A stretch of 64,000 nucleotides of DNA from Tubiluchus corallicola. Taxonomy: Eukaryota > Priapulida > Priapulimorpha > Priapulimorphida > Tubiluchidae. The notes under the pieces are model-generated. The model saw only the letters and a list, made by a program, of their open reading frames with translations. It did not search any database and was not told the origin of the DNA. Shown in pieces: positions 34,947 to 60,239 of the stretch. The stretch's first letter is position 1, and every line of letters starts with the position of its first letter. Made by a program: the position numbers and the translations under genes. The stretch is taken from NCBI GenBank assembly GCA_030141605.1, contig JAQGDQ010000004.1:1176001-1240000 (forward strand). The letters run 5' to 3'.

Positions 34947-37900
34947 TTAAAACCAAAAATCAGCATAACCACAACCAATTACAACATCATCCTGGTCTTT
35001 CAGCCATGCTTTACAACTGTATTGACCCTGAAATGCATATTAAAAATAAATAATTACATAGATAATTGTCTATACTGCTTGAAAGTGATGTAAAACAATC
35101 AGCATCTATGAGAGTCTACTGGTAATGTTTGAGATTAGGCTTTAAAATCGAGAGTGGATCTGGAGTAACTAGTACCCATGTGTGAGACCCTAATCTATAG
35201 TCTACATATGTGCGAGACCCTAATAATGTGAATATAAAATATTTTTGTTTTAAAATGTTTCAACTCTTAATGTTAGACTATTAATATACTGTTATGGTAC
35301 ATGAAACAGGTATACGAAAGGCAGAATTAGCTTTGCAATTGTCTAATGCAAACTGAGAGTTGCACTTAACTGGATGTTCATTTCTGCTGACAATGGTGTT
35401 CATTGATCAAACAAACTGACAGCAATTTTCAATGCATCATAATCATTATCAAGTCTGCAAACTAATATTGACCTGATCCTGAATTTTACTACATCTGGTT
35501 AACGCGCATGCAAATTCCATTTACTAGTAGCATTTGCTAGTAGGAATCGTGTAACACTCTTTCTGCTTCTCACCATTTCATTCTTTTAAAATTTTCAGGT
35601 GACCACCAGTTTGTAATTACAAATTCTTAGCTGTTTGTATTCACATCCCTCCTAATGAGAGACACAATTAACAAACTACTAAGGTTGAAACTTTAATGAG
35701 ACCGATGAACTAGAGCAATAGTCTCATTCATAAGGTGGTCGAGACAAGCACATGATGTGCTAGCTTAATTTCTTGAGAACTACTGATTGTCATAAACTGC
35801 AAACTGATATTTTGCAAAATTGTAAAGGTAATTAATGTGAAAACGTTTTTACTTTTTACCTTGGGAATATACGCAGGTATTTTGATTGTCCCTTCAATGT
35901 GGTTGAATCCTGCCTTGTATGGACAATGTATCACCTCCTCATCTACTGTGCAGAGGTCAAAACGATTACTATACAGATCTTGTCCATTGTACTTCACTTC
36001 AATAAACATTGTGCCATCTTCCACTTCATTCTCTGCAAGTACAGAGTTGTTACCTTCAGACTTCATTAAACGCTAATTTTTTATGACTAGTCATTTATAA
36101 TGACTTACAAATCGTTTACCCTGGGAATCATAATATCTATGACCTATCTAGCTACTGCCCACTAAGTCTCGTAGGTAGACATTAGGCAAATAGTTTCATA
36201 CTGCCTGTTTTATGTAAAAACATTTTTATATTCCACTTGTCGCATAGGCTCATGAAGACTTTAAAGTTAAACGTTTATAAATCTAAATCATTATAATTTA
36301 TGAAAAATTTTGCAGTAGTGTAAATATGCCTTTTTATATTTGTGAATGTTAAAATTATACATGTAGTAAGACTTGGTGCACAGTATCCATTAGACTGGAA
36401 AAGTGTACCTTCACCTCATAACTGGTTACTAATACTTCACTCTGTTAGCTGCTCATTTACAGAACAATGTCTACAGAGTCGAATAGAATAAACTGCCAAA
36501 AATATTGTTTGGATAATGGGCAAATGGTAACACTTTGTATTTTAACTACATGAGCTACATATGACTTCAACATTAATTTATCAACGGGAATAAGCCCAAA
36601 CAAAGACAAAACTTTTATTGCATGGCATGGCTTTCACATAAGCTTACAAGCCTGAGCCGATTAGATATACAATAATCAACAAAAAAATTGAGTTGTCCTA
36701 TGACAACTTCAGAGGTGATGTTGAACTTATCAGGTGACAGCATTACCAACTAACACCAACCAGCAGTTAATATTTTTGACAGCCGGGATATCTGGTAATA
36801 TTTCATCGAGGTGTGAAAAGTAAAGGAATACATGCATGAGTTAAAAACGCACAGCCATTGCTGTATTTGAGCTCAATGTCAGTCCTTGACTCTTTGACCA
36901 ATGATGATCTTGCAGATACATTTATTTGTGCACAAATGTCAACACTGTCTGACTGCCAGCAAGATAAAATTTCACTCAGTTATCGTTTTTGACACTTGCT
37001 TATGTATGGCGATAATAAAATGACATCTTTATATAATGTGCAAATATTAAAGTATGGCGACCCTTGTTAGGCCAACATTTTCAATTCAATGCAAGCATGG
37101 GACCAAAAAAAGAGTAAGAGCAGACTGATGTGCATAGTATTATGTCTACATTACATAATTACGAACGTTAAACTCGTCTATTAGATTTAGAATAGCAATT
37201 TTTAATCCGCAGACAAATTGTAAGAGAATCGTAATTTTGCTCGACATCAAGTCATAACGTAGAATATACATGTACCCAAAAGCTACAGTACCTAGTGTAA
37301 CAAAATTTGCAAGGTAGACACCTGGCGTAGGGGCTCAGACAAAAGTATGATTAAAGAAAGCTGGGCTCTTAAGTTTAAGAGCCCAAAATAGAAGCCAAAA
37401 TGTGAAAATTTGGGCAACTTGCTCAGTGACATGTGAGGAAAACAAAACGTTACAGGCATAGTCAAGTGATAGTTAGTCATGAACACCGGTCATTCACATG
37501 AGCGTAATAATATACAGTTTTCGATATGAGTAGATCATACTGAACCAAGCTTAGTCAAGCGACTTTCAAAGCAAAGCTTACACTATGCAACATTCAACTT
37601 TTCCTGTCACCTTCAACTGGCTTCTGTAGAAAGCCTTGGCCTCTAAGTTAGGCAACAAAAATTTGAAATTAAACCTAGAGTGCTAACCTGTTTTCTGTAC
37701 ATATATTACAAATAATTTGCAACTGCAGAAAATTATTTTTGCTTCCCATTTGTTTAGTTACCCTCGTTTGAAAAATGAGATGATGAGAAACTCATTTCTC
37801 TAGTTACCCTTAACGAGAGGATGAGGAACTGAGATAAATCGTTTGATACCTTAAATGTTCAGAAATTATCAAAATTGAGGCTAAAATGGCACAAATCATA

Positions 37901-40051
37901 GATTTAAATATCATTCACTTGTAGAGAGAGATTGCTAGGACACGCACAAAAAGTGAGGCAACAATAAGTACCCTGTTCTAATACAAATTCTATGGTCTGC
38001 TAGACGGCAAACAATGGGTACAATACAAAAACTGCATTAAATTGTACATGTATGTCAAAAACAGTCCTTGAGCAAGTCATTTTTGAAGTATTACTTGGTA
38101 TGCAGGCAAGGCTAGCAACATTTTTTGCACAAACATTACATTTAAACCTATGACACAAATACAATTTAAACCTATGGTACAAATACAATCTCTCCATTTC
38201 TGACCTACAACCATGTAAATTTGGGTGCCACTTGCAATGTAATTTTGGTGGAATTAAGGTTGCCTACAATCATCATAAAATTATGCATCTCGGCCAAAGC
38301 GTCTTCATTATTAGCTGCATTTATTAGCCATCCCTATTGGCAAAGTTATCCAAAGCATGCCAATTTACAATCCTACAGAAGTTGGCCCATACATTAAATT
38401 ACTCACAATTGAATTCTTTGCTGTCCACACTCTTGGTTTTCAGTTATTTAAATGTATGTACTTGATGATGATGGTGACAATACTTACAATAATGTTAATG
38501 ATGACTACATAGTGATCATTATGAGAACATTAACAATGGCAGTGGTACAGAATACAAGCTATTGCACAGCTGTAGCTACTACAAAAATTTGCCTATGCAT
38601 GTCAAGTGATTTGGTGCCCTTAGCTGTTGTTACCATTTCCACACAAATGCCAGACTTGATAATTTTTAAACATAAATCAGTTGCCATTCTGTTGTTTCCG
38701 TTATTATTGCTGGAGAATGAAGTCTGTAACATGGTTCCACTCGAGAAATCTCTGCAATGCAAATACATAGAATGAAAAATAGCGTTTTTTAAACTAAAGG
38801 ACCTAACATTAATGACCTACCCCATGTAGCGTTGAAATAATGGTAGGAGAGTACGCCACCATTTGCATTATCTGGTATCATAGTCACTTTACCAATCATG
38901 ATGGCATCATCATCTATAATAACAATAACACTATAAAACATTAGCATACGAGCATAACAGTCAAAACAATCTGGAAAACTGAGTAGAGACCAGAATTTGA
39001 CATGACTAATGCAAAAATTAGCAGAATGAACTTTGTCAAATCGTGCCCACAATTATCGTTTGATGGATTTGTGTACATTTGTCAAAGTGAGCCTGATCCC
39101 TGATCAGCTCTAGTCTGAAATAATTTAAGAATGGTAATTGTTAATCATTCAAAATGTGCAAGAAGAGGTAAAAACAGTTGTACATTAATGTACATCTATT
39201 TTGGTAAACGTCCAGTTCCATTGTAGTCAATTTCCTTTCGCATTCACAATATTGGAGAATGCAAAAACGTGTGCCTCAGCAATTATAAAAATAAGGAGTT
39301 ACCATAATCCAATTATGGAACCTTGTGTGGGCATATTAGATAATTAGAAAATCCAAAATTGAAATGCCAAAAAAAATTCTTGTTTGAGACAAACTCGATC
39401 AGATCTTCTGTATGTTTGAATACAGGCCAGAATAAACTTGCAAATTCAGGTAAGGTTGAATACAGTAGCTTGTTCCAAAACTGGAGAAAAGTTTTCCCAC
39501 GCAGCAAAACAAGCTCTTAAGATGTTAGGACTTAGGATTTATATGAAAAACGGAAATCAGTGATATCTGGGATACTTGCACTTGCAAATCAGTGATTCAA
39601 AGGGGATACTTGCACTGGTCAAGTCACCCAGTCATTTATATGCGCAGTTTGCATAATCAATAATCAATTTAGCTGTGCCAGTGAAAACCTTGGCACATTT
39701 ATTTTACTAACCACAATTTGAGTAATAATTCCCTATAACAACGTAATTTCTATCTTGCGCCCATTGTTCCCACTTTTCTGCTTGTTTCCGTCTGAGATCG
39801 TCTTTACCATCGTTAAATAACTTGACTTTTGCGGGTCCTAAGGAAACTAACCCGTCACTGGATGATTTACTATTCACAGCTAAAAGTTCATCGGTAGGCG
39901 CGTGTCGAAAAAACATGAAATAAATGCACAGCACAACACCTAGTAAACAACCAAACACGATCATAGTTCGTCGCCTACATTTCATCATCTTGCCGTTACC
40001 GTTCTTGTTTCCATTCCGCGGTAACGTGAGTAAGTTTGCGTTGTCAGCCAT
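34947..40051 (-). CDS. membrane-anchored ML-domain (NPC2/MD-2-like) lipid-binding protein, 4 exons
   Basis: Exons: 40051-39712, 38913-38821, 36032-35860 and 35027-34947. Junctions are GT-AG in phases 1, 1, 0, giving 228 residues. Residues 1-28 are polar and basic (CRRR before the membrane). Residues 29-48 (TMIVFGCLLGVVLCIYFMFF) form one transmembrane segment, so a type II orientation is likely. A charged stalk follows (to about 105). The rest fits the ML fold: NC at 112-113, a beta-rich middle (EDGTMFIEVKYNGQDLY), DLC...HCPYKAG (C172, C181), IPAYIPKGQYSCKAW and VVIGCGYADFWF (C221). C113-C221 and C172-C181 match the disulfide plan of NPC2-type proteins. ML proteins bind lipids such as sterols, glycolipids or phospholipids in the secretory or lysosomal lumen. 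Family members usually have a cleaved signal peptide instead of an anchor. The specific ligand cannot be told. Confidence 0.85.
38138..38184. repeat. short tandem duplication in an intron
   Basis: Two imperfect copies of an acatttaaacctatgacaca-like unit with a period of 24 bases, in the first half of the intron between ML-gene exons 2 and 3. Confidence 0.65.
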
Positions 40052-42401
40052 TTAATGTTGAATACTGAACACTACTATAAAACAAATTTGAACTTTCACT
40101 GATCGCACTGTTCCTGCATTTAACACTTACGATAGTGACCACCCCAGTCTGTTAGAGTAAGCTCTATTCGAAAAGTACTGCAACCCAATGCACATTTTGC
40201 ACGGATTCACTGAGATTAAAACTGTTTACTTGTGTCTATGCTGGTCTTGTAGACTGATCGAGTACTTGGTACACAAATAGCTGAACGGTAACTCTTTAAT
40301 AACGTCGGTTATTACAAAGTACGCCACTGAGCTTTCCCTGCCGTGTGCGAGCAGGCTTTGCTTCCTCGCTGCCAGCTGGCTGAAAGTTTTCTTTGCAAAC
40401 ACTAAGTTGGCAGGCTGATGAGTGCCTTAGCAACAGTGATTTAGAGGTCACCGGTCAGGCGTTGGTCATTAATGGCTGAAATGAATGCGTTTACACTATT
40501 AGTTTGATTAATATGCATATCAACGTTTAGATGATTAATCAATGGTGTATTTGTGACGAGATTTAGATCAAAAGTTAGGACCCTGGATAGGTCTGAAATG
40601 AACTCTGGGACATCATTGGGTTATCAGCTTATTAGTGCAAATCCAGATACTTGTATTTTCCAAGGATTGTACCAATATAGCGCATACTTCATAGAACGAA
40701 GCTAAGTTTGATTGTTCATTAATCCGCTTTTTTATAAATTTATAAAAGTATCCCTGGTTCTACTTTATGTTATGTAATGATTCCGAACTGTGGCCTAATA
40801 TAAGAACGCATGTATGCATGCGTTAATCTCTATCATGACTATTAATACAATATATTAAACCTTAAGAGAGACTGACTGACTAATGAATTGTTGGCTGAAT
40901 AGCAATAACTGACGGACTAACAGAATGCATTAAACTGGTTCCAAATTTCCAGTACTTTGAGCGCTTCGCGTGTTCAGTAACAAACACGCGTACGTATACG
41001 TTACGCCAAAGCCAGTTAGTGAGTTCAACGAAATATGTGATCAGTCTGGTTGGTGGCTACAGCTGGGCTTGGGTTCATTATTAAGTCAAAACACGTGATT
41101 TTTCTAACAAGTCACGAGGAGTGAATGGCAAGTGTAACGTTACATCAGCAGTCAGCTGATGGTTCCGGAAACCACTACTGGAAATCTGGCAAACATCTAG
41201 GCCGCAATGTGGTTACGTTTGAAAAAAACTTAAAAACCCGCAATAAACATAGAAGTTCGTTTATTATCCACACAAGCCCATAACACTCACAAAATCAATT
41301 TAATTGCTACGCATAATCAATTAGGTGTCATAACATACCTTTAATAGAGGTCATCTATTTTCACGCCCCTCTCTGTTTCTGTTTTCCCTATTCACCCCCT
41401 GTGAGCAATCATTCTAGAGTTCCTGAATACGTAAACAAGCGAGTTATTTTTATAGCAGTACGTCTTGGGGCGTTTCTAGCCGATTACAATATTCGGAAGG
41501 GTGAATAGCAGGTCACGCTTTCTTCTATGTTTTACACAGATTTCACCTATCATATTTTACAATATTATTCGTTGATCAAGTCCAAGACGTTTTTTCAGCA
41601 CAGACTGCACAGTTAGGGTAACATAATAACTAAGTGCTTTTAACAGGTCTTTTTTCTACTTTTTGCACAGTTTTCCACTTTGCAAAGATCCAAATTGCCC
41701 ATGATTGTCGTCATCGCCCTTCTCAAACTACACAAATCGGGTAACCAACCCCCGCCCAACAAATGGATATCAAGCTGGCTCATAGTCAAATTCTATTAGA
41801 AAAATAAAGTTAGGTTATCACAAAAGTAAAAAAAACTCGGAATTCGATTTCAGTATTGGTGATGGGATTTGGTTCTCCGAGTTAACTTATGGTACTTCCA
41901 GTGTATAAATCCACGTTCTCTCACTCACCTTATCCCGACTGTACATGAATCCCTTTTCAACAATTTCCCCACAGAAAGCCACTCTAATAAAAACTCATTC
42001 ATATGTCGCACAGGTTTTTGGCTAAACTGATTAATCTTCAGACTTTGGCTTTTGTAAAAGAAACGATATGTATATATACACAACAATTTTATTTTCAAAT
42101 TGACTTAGGCAAGCTATGATGCTGTCCCTAGTCAATAATTAAGTGAATACAAAATAAACAGAAATTACTGATACTTCAGCGAATGTAGACCGGGATGCAA
42201 ATTATCCGATCTGTTAAATATTTGTTAATTTAGAGTTGGAAAGATTCGGGTTCACATTTTTCACCGAAGACAGCACATGCTCATCTCAAGTATTATGAAA
42301 TCTGACATTTCAATGCTTGCATTTTCTCATTATTACATACTACCAGAGAGCACCATTAATATTGATCTTACCAGCCAAAAAATGAATGTAAAGAGCTAAT
42401 A
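40052..42401. other. upstream region of the ML-domain gene, no further gene recognised
   Basis: The first few hundred bases should contain the 5'UTR and promoter of the ML-domain gene. A moderately GC-richer patch lies at about 40320-40400. No ORF, RNA gene or transposon could be supported in the remainder. Confidence 0.45.
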
Positions 42402-42775
42402 CAGAGTTCCCACACAATTTTAAAATGAATTTCCCTGACCAAGATAAGCAAAAATTGCATTACCAGTATACATATTCAAACATTTTTGCGTAAGGAAATT
42501 CATACATATATTGATATATAATGTGACAGCCAATCATTATTTTTGGAACAGAAATCGAAACAGGGAGCCTGCCATAACAAAATTTTATGCGAACACAAAT
42601 TGCTGAAAAATATGTTTGGAAAAATATAGGTTCACGGTTATTATTTTTGCAACCCTTTCCAATTTCCCTGACTTTTTGCCCCATTTTCATCATTTTCCCC
42701 GGCTTTTTACCAAATCATCTTTTCCCCTGACTTTCCAAGATTTTCCACGGATTTTCCCTGACCGTGGGAACCCTG
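42402..42775. mobile_element. non-autonomous inverted-repeat element, 374 bp
   Basis: The left end is cagagttcccac. The right end, reverse complemented, is cagggttcccac, and subterminal tttccctgacc matches its inverted partner. The 6-base direct repeat ctaata flanks both sides (42396-42401 and 42776-42781). The right half has several ttttcccctgac-like repeats. TIRs of the CAGGGTTCCCA type occur in hAT-like MITEs, but 6 bases is short for hAT, so the superfamily is open. Confidence 0.7.
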
Positions 42776-44624
42776 CTAATAGCAAAAAAGATTTAAAATT
42801 CAAAATAATATTATTTGTTTACAGTTTATTTTTATTAACACCACACAATAAAATTACCTAGATAAATTCAATGATTGTAAATGGTCAAAATTTCACTCAG
42901 CTGCACACAGTTTCAAATGACTAAAATCAGTGTGTAATCCTTATCTTTAACAGTAAGTGAAAACACGGACCTTCTCAGTTGATATGCAAAAATGACGAAT
43001 GAGCACAAACAGTTCAAAAAATCATTTTTCCTTGGTCTTTTATAAGGTGGTTTTACAGCATTGCCTTAGGATTTTATACTACGTGTTAGGCACTGTTGAC
43101 ACAGCTTGCATTGGGCCAGTTTACAGAATTCTCTACTGATCATAAAATAGCGGTCATAAAAGTCCAAACATTAAATGCTGCTGGACCTATTTCTAAGATG
43201 TTACTATAATGGTTCTGATGTAAAACCAATACATAAATTTTACTTCCAAGCAGCTTATAAACAGTCTGCTAGTCACACAATTTTAGAATGATTCCATTAC
43301 TTAAAACTTGATTTCACCAAGAATCCCCTAACCAGGGGAGAATTTCAACATTGCATAATAGAAGAAAGGAAATGCTAAACCAATGTTGTAAAATCACTAT
43401 GCAAAAAATCTAGAGAATTTACACAAATTTTAAAATCTCACGAAGAAGGCATCACATAGTCGTAGATGCAGTTCTTGTGGCATACAGCTTTATTTTAGGT
43501 ATGATTAAATAGTTCAAAGTCCACAAAAAACAATTCAATGAATGAATGAAATATGAGGAATAAAGAACCATAATCATTATATTTAACAAAGCGTACAGTT
43601 CATTAAAATGCATTATTATTTTATCAATCTAAATGAAATCATTAATGTGGCCTATATTTAAACAAGGCAGTTCCTATAAAAATGTGAATGCTGGCATAAA
43701 ATATCAGCGCATACTATAATAAAGAATATAATATCCAATTACAATTTACAAATTCACTGCATGTGCTCAAAAAAACTATTTTTACGTGTTGTGCAATAAA
43801 ATATCATGATTTGAGCAGCAAAGCAGCAGGCAATAAATGATTTTATGATTGGAAAATGCTTGCTAGTTGGACCCAGTTGACCTTGGGTTTTTGCAGCTAT
43901 TCAAACACACATTTAAAATTAACTAACTAATACATTAAGCAAAATTCATGATGAATTCTAAACTAAAACTCCTCCTCACGGTTAGCAATAATTTCAATTA
44001 GACGATGATGTCTGCTTCTTAGATGTCATTGCACAATAGTAAGTTTGTTGATAATTTGGATAATTTGTTCATTTGGCACACTAATATTGGTCTTGTAATT
44101 CCAAGTTCCAAATATATTCTACTTAATAATTAGATAGGAAATAAATAGCAATGTAAATTGTGCAACTGCAACAAGACAGATTTACTAAAATTTTAACTAT
44201 GATATTTACTTTGTAATGAAATCTATGCTTAAAAGCACACAATGTAATTATAAGAGTTTAAGTAAATGTGCATATATAGTACATAGAGAATGAAAACTGC
44301 TTTAGTCGAATACTGAAATGTGTAACTAGAATGCTGGTAAAAACAATTACTGTAATGCATTAAAGCACTGATTAAAAATCATATAAACTGAATAGTTTTG
44401 CAAAATTATAAACCTACTCGGACTCTTAAAACATTTGTTACAAAATTAAAAATGATGTTACAACACGTCTGTTAACTTAATATCACTGCAAAATTTAAAA
44501 AATTAATTTAATTATTCTTAAAAGGAAATATTAATTGTCCTATTACGCTATGTCCCAGATTCACTATGACTTATTGTAGTGATCGATACCTTCCACTGAT
44601 CACATCGATAACTGCACCTGTTTT
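42776..44624. other. 3' flank of the IDH2-like gene
   Basis: AT-rich, containing the presumed 3'UTR of the minus-strand IDH2-like gene at its right end. No ORF with similarity, RNA gene or transposon end recognised. Confidence 0.45.
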
Positions 44625-56497
<11,873 letters not shown>

Positions 56498-57640
56498 CTG
56501 AAACTGGAAGTTTGGAATTTTGATCCAAATGAAATAATAACAATAAACAACTTCAAAAGAAAAAGCAACCTTGTTTATTAGAGTTCATTATTTCTTGTAA
56601 TGACTGACTGTAATATTCTACAATCGGATCTAGATAGACTATGTACATGGTCAAACAAATGACTTTTTTCTTTGAATGTTAATAAGTGTGCAATTCTAAG
56701 AATAAGATGTATGGTTGATTACACAAATAACCACTTCTACAAAGTGTAAACTAACAAAAAAATCTTAGTATTTATATGAAAGGACAAGTCACTTAGCGTA
56801 TTGGGTTTATTTTACAGTTATCAGTTAAACTTAAAAAAATGTAACAAGGAAATTTGCAAAAAACTGTCTATACAGCTTAAGGTTAATTTGTATTACCATT
56901 GTACAGACATTTTAGGCTCGATGGTGGCAGCCATTCACTTGTAAATTATGACATAAGTGGCGGACTGTGAGTTTTCGTAAGTGCATCGTGGCTTTCTGTA
57001 AGCACACGCTGCTTAAACTAATTCAAACTTCTGCAGCTTATCTAATGTCCATGCAAAAATATCACAGAATTAGCTGTCTAATTTTTTGTAGAAACTTGCA
57101 TTACTTTTGATGGAAATTGCTTTTCTTCAGGCAGGGAATGATATCATTGTTGGAAGAATAGGTGTGAAATCACCGTGACCTTAAAGTGATTTTACTCACA
57201 AGATAATGTGCTTATCACACTTCTACTAAATTGTTCTAATGTTTTTCATGTTCACTGCAATAAAACTAACTTCTCAGAAGGTTTGACCTTTCCTTTAATA
57301 CCTATAATCACACTGAAAAAGTTTGTAACAAATCTCGACAAAAGAGAGCCAAATTAATAAACACACAACTAATCGATAAATTAAATTTGAAACAACTGAA
57401 GTTTTGTATAAAGCTTTTGTGAGGCTGATTTAGAAAACTAATAGCCCTGTTTGTCGCCAAGATTGAAGAAAAATGTGGAAAACCAAATGGTGACAACATC
57501 AGACTGGAATCATTTGAACAAGAAAGTTCATGCATATCCGAAAGAATTCCACTCTGAGAAACAGTCAAAATACATTATGATTACTACAAAATTAATGGAA
57601 ATCACAAGATCACTTTAAATGATCATGTTACTAGACGTCA
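56498..57640. other. first visible part of the IDH2 5' intron, no feature recognised
   Basis: The IDH2 exon ending here starts in mid-codon, so an upstream exon with the transit peptide is required. I found no exon candidate in this stretch. It is ordinary AT-rich intron-like DNA. Confidence 0.45.
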
Positions 57641-60235
57641 CTGGCTCCAGGTCTTTAAACCGCGCATTTGTACAATACGAAAAAAGTGATTGATATGATA
57701 TGATTGATGGCAGTCAGTCCATGTAAGACCTTAAACATTTCAATCAGTCTACCACGTCATGTACGTGAATGTTGACTGGTGATGACCAATCATCTTGGAT
57801 CTTTCTTGCACTCGCTTTAGGATGTTGATGTTTTTCTTGAAGTTAGGTCCCAAACTTGACAGTTACACAGTCTAAATGAAGGCTGACAATAGATATATAA
57901 AAAGGTAGGATGACACGAGATAAATAAACTTGAGGTAATTGTTTTTAATATTTTAGTCCAAATAGTTGACTGCCTTTTTTCGCAATATGGCTATAAGTTT
58001 AGACTAGCATAGATGACTGCTGGTAAATTAGTGTTGTTAAAGCAATAGTGATGACGACTATTATTACACGCCTGAATGACTTTGCCCTTGGCATTTCAAT
58101 TTCCATTTGCCAAGATGTAGCTTATGCTGATATGGTGTGTGTAAGTCGAGTAAGTTGAATTAGCTTCGAGGTCTGTTTGCTCTACGTATTTGCAAGCTTC
58201 ATGTCATCAGGAAATTTCATGAACCTGGAAGAGATTCCTTGATCTAGGTTGTCAATGAAAATCAAGAATAACACAGGCCCAAGAACAACTTCCCTGAAGG
58301 GCTGCAGGTCCAGATAAAACTGACGCACATGATGATTTGATACTTTGGATTTCAACTTATTGCATCTGTACCACCCAAGCCGTGCGCTGTGATGCGCCCC
58401 TACTGATAATTGGTCGACATATTTTCTATTAATGTATTTTTGATGATACTCCCAAAATTTATTGCTATTGTTGATATAACGCTGAATGTCATTATTGCCA
58501 ATTTTTTATTAAGCTTGTCATTTTTGTTATCATTGATTCTTTCTCACATTAGATGGAAGCGCTTTGCAAGTCTGAGAGAATGTAGCTTGGGTCGCATGAC
58601 TAGCTATTGGCCTAGTTTTGACACCAATCTGGTTTTACAGCTCCACATTAAGAGCTAATTTTAGTGAAAGGCATGTTTTTCTGTTTTTAACATGTTAACA
58701 CCTCTGAAGAGAAAACCACCTGCTGGTGTGTCCAGGCAGCCATCCAGAATATGTGGTAGGAACATGACATTGGGTATGTGCAAGGATACATGGCAGGAAA
58801 TATAACAGGACACATGGTGGAATATAGGAGTATTACTGATGGTATTTATCACCTTGGACAGTACTACTGGGCCCAGCCATCATTAAGTTGAGTAAATGTT
58901 ACATTTGTTAGTTTCCCAATTGGATTTGAATTTGCATTGACCATGTGAATCATTTCCATGTGTTACTATAACCATTATTTTTCTTATAAGTATACATATA
59001 ATGTCTACATATCAGCACTTGAAAAGGCAAATTAAAAAATTTCCAAAAAGTTACTAGCAACAGAATGTCAACTAAAAATCCATGTTAAATTTTTTTAAGT
59101 AATTGCAATGTAATAAGGTGATCGAAAATTGCATTAAAGATAATTCTTTCCATAATTTTGATAATAGTACTGAATACGGCAATAGGGGGATAATTCTGGG
59201 AAAGGCTTTCTGAACCTTTCTCGTGTACATGATTAATCAGAGATGTCTTACGCTCAAAAGATACAATTTCTGACTTTATAAAGAATATAACCAGTTGTAA
59301 AGATAGACAGACTGCAGCACTGATTAGAAGTGGATGCCATCTCGACCAACAGACGAGTTGTTTCTAAGTGATGTTATTACCATGGGAAGAAACAGTCCTA
59401 CTGGCCGACAGAATTGGTTATAACTGATGTATCATAACAAAAATGATCTACTTCAGGTTGTCAGCCAACTTGTTTTGACACATTCTCTTTGCACTTCTGA
59501 AAACACTATGGATCAGACATTCTTGTTGCTTGCAAAGAGCAAAATCAGTTGGGTCTAGAGTGTGCTTGTAGATCCAACAGTTATTACGTTTAAGTACTGT
59601 TTAGCGCTAGTCTGCAATTGTCTTCAAACCAGACTGGTTTGTTCTTACATATGCGAATTTTAAGTGGTGCACGTTGTTGAATAAGACCTTGCAAGCTCTT
59701 GAGAATCAAAGACCCAGACTTAGCATCTGCTTCAGCTATGATATGATCCTAAGGAATAGCCACCAACACAGGCATTATGGCCTGAAAATTTGTCGAGTTG
59801 AATAGTCTTCAGTATAGTATATAGTCTGAAAAATGGTAATAGTTGATGTGGCACAGTTATTGATATCGCTGATTACCGGGATACGCCAGGTTATTATAGA
59901 AAGGTCAGACATCCCAAAGTCCTAGAGAATCTCGAGGTTGTTCACTAACAATAAATTAAGTCAGCAACAGCATTTCCGCATTTCCTCTAGCGGGTTATGA
60001 AAACAACCTTAATAAAAGTGCTGTTAGTGCTAACAATGTGGATATTTGGATATTTATAAAAACCATTGACTCCGAGTCATCAATGATGACCAGCGATACA
60101 CTCATTGATCAAGTGAGTGAGTAAAGGCCTAAGGTTAAAGTAATGCCTGTGGCAACTGAGGTGACAAATTTGGTGTGTATAATCTTCTTTACAATGACAT
60201 CAGGACCTAGAGTTCAACTCGTGTACGATCCCTTC
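57640..60235 (-). mobile_element. decayed LINE (CR1-like ORF2), minus orientation
   Basis: Read on the minus strand from right to left: endonuclease remnants near 60.2 kb (THQICH...), the EN-RT linker (YKHTLDPTDFALCKQQE, SAKRMCQNKLADN) near 59.5 kb, and RT start (GSESLSQNYPPIAVFSTIIK, IMERII) near 59.2 kb. The RT core (FREVVLGPVLFLIFIDNLDQ, then KFPDDMKL where FADD is expected) lies near 58.25 kb, and C-terminal VQERSKMIGHHQ...MFKVLHGL near 57.75 kb. The catalytic ADD has become PDD and many stops interrupt it. It probably lies in the 5' intron of IDH2, in the same sense as the gene. Confidence 0.82.
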
Positions 60236-60239
60236 TCAA

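Noticed and set aside
42616-42861. Plus-strand ORF rich in FP/FPDF repeats
   Set aside because: It is produced by the repeated ttttcccctgac motif of the inverted-repeat element at 42402-42775, so it is not a protein.
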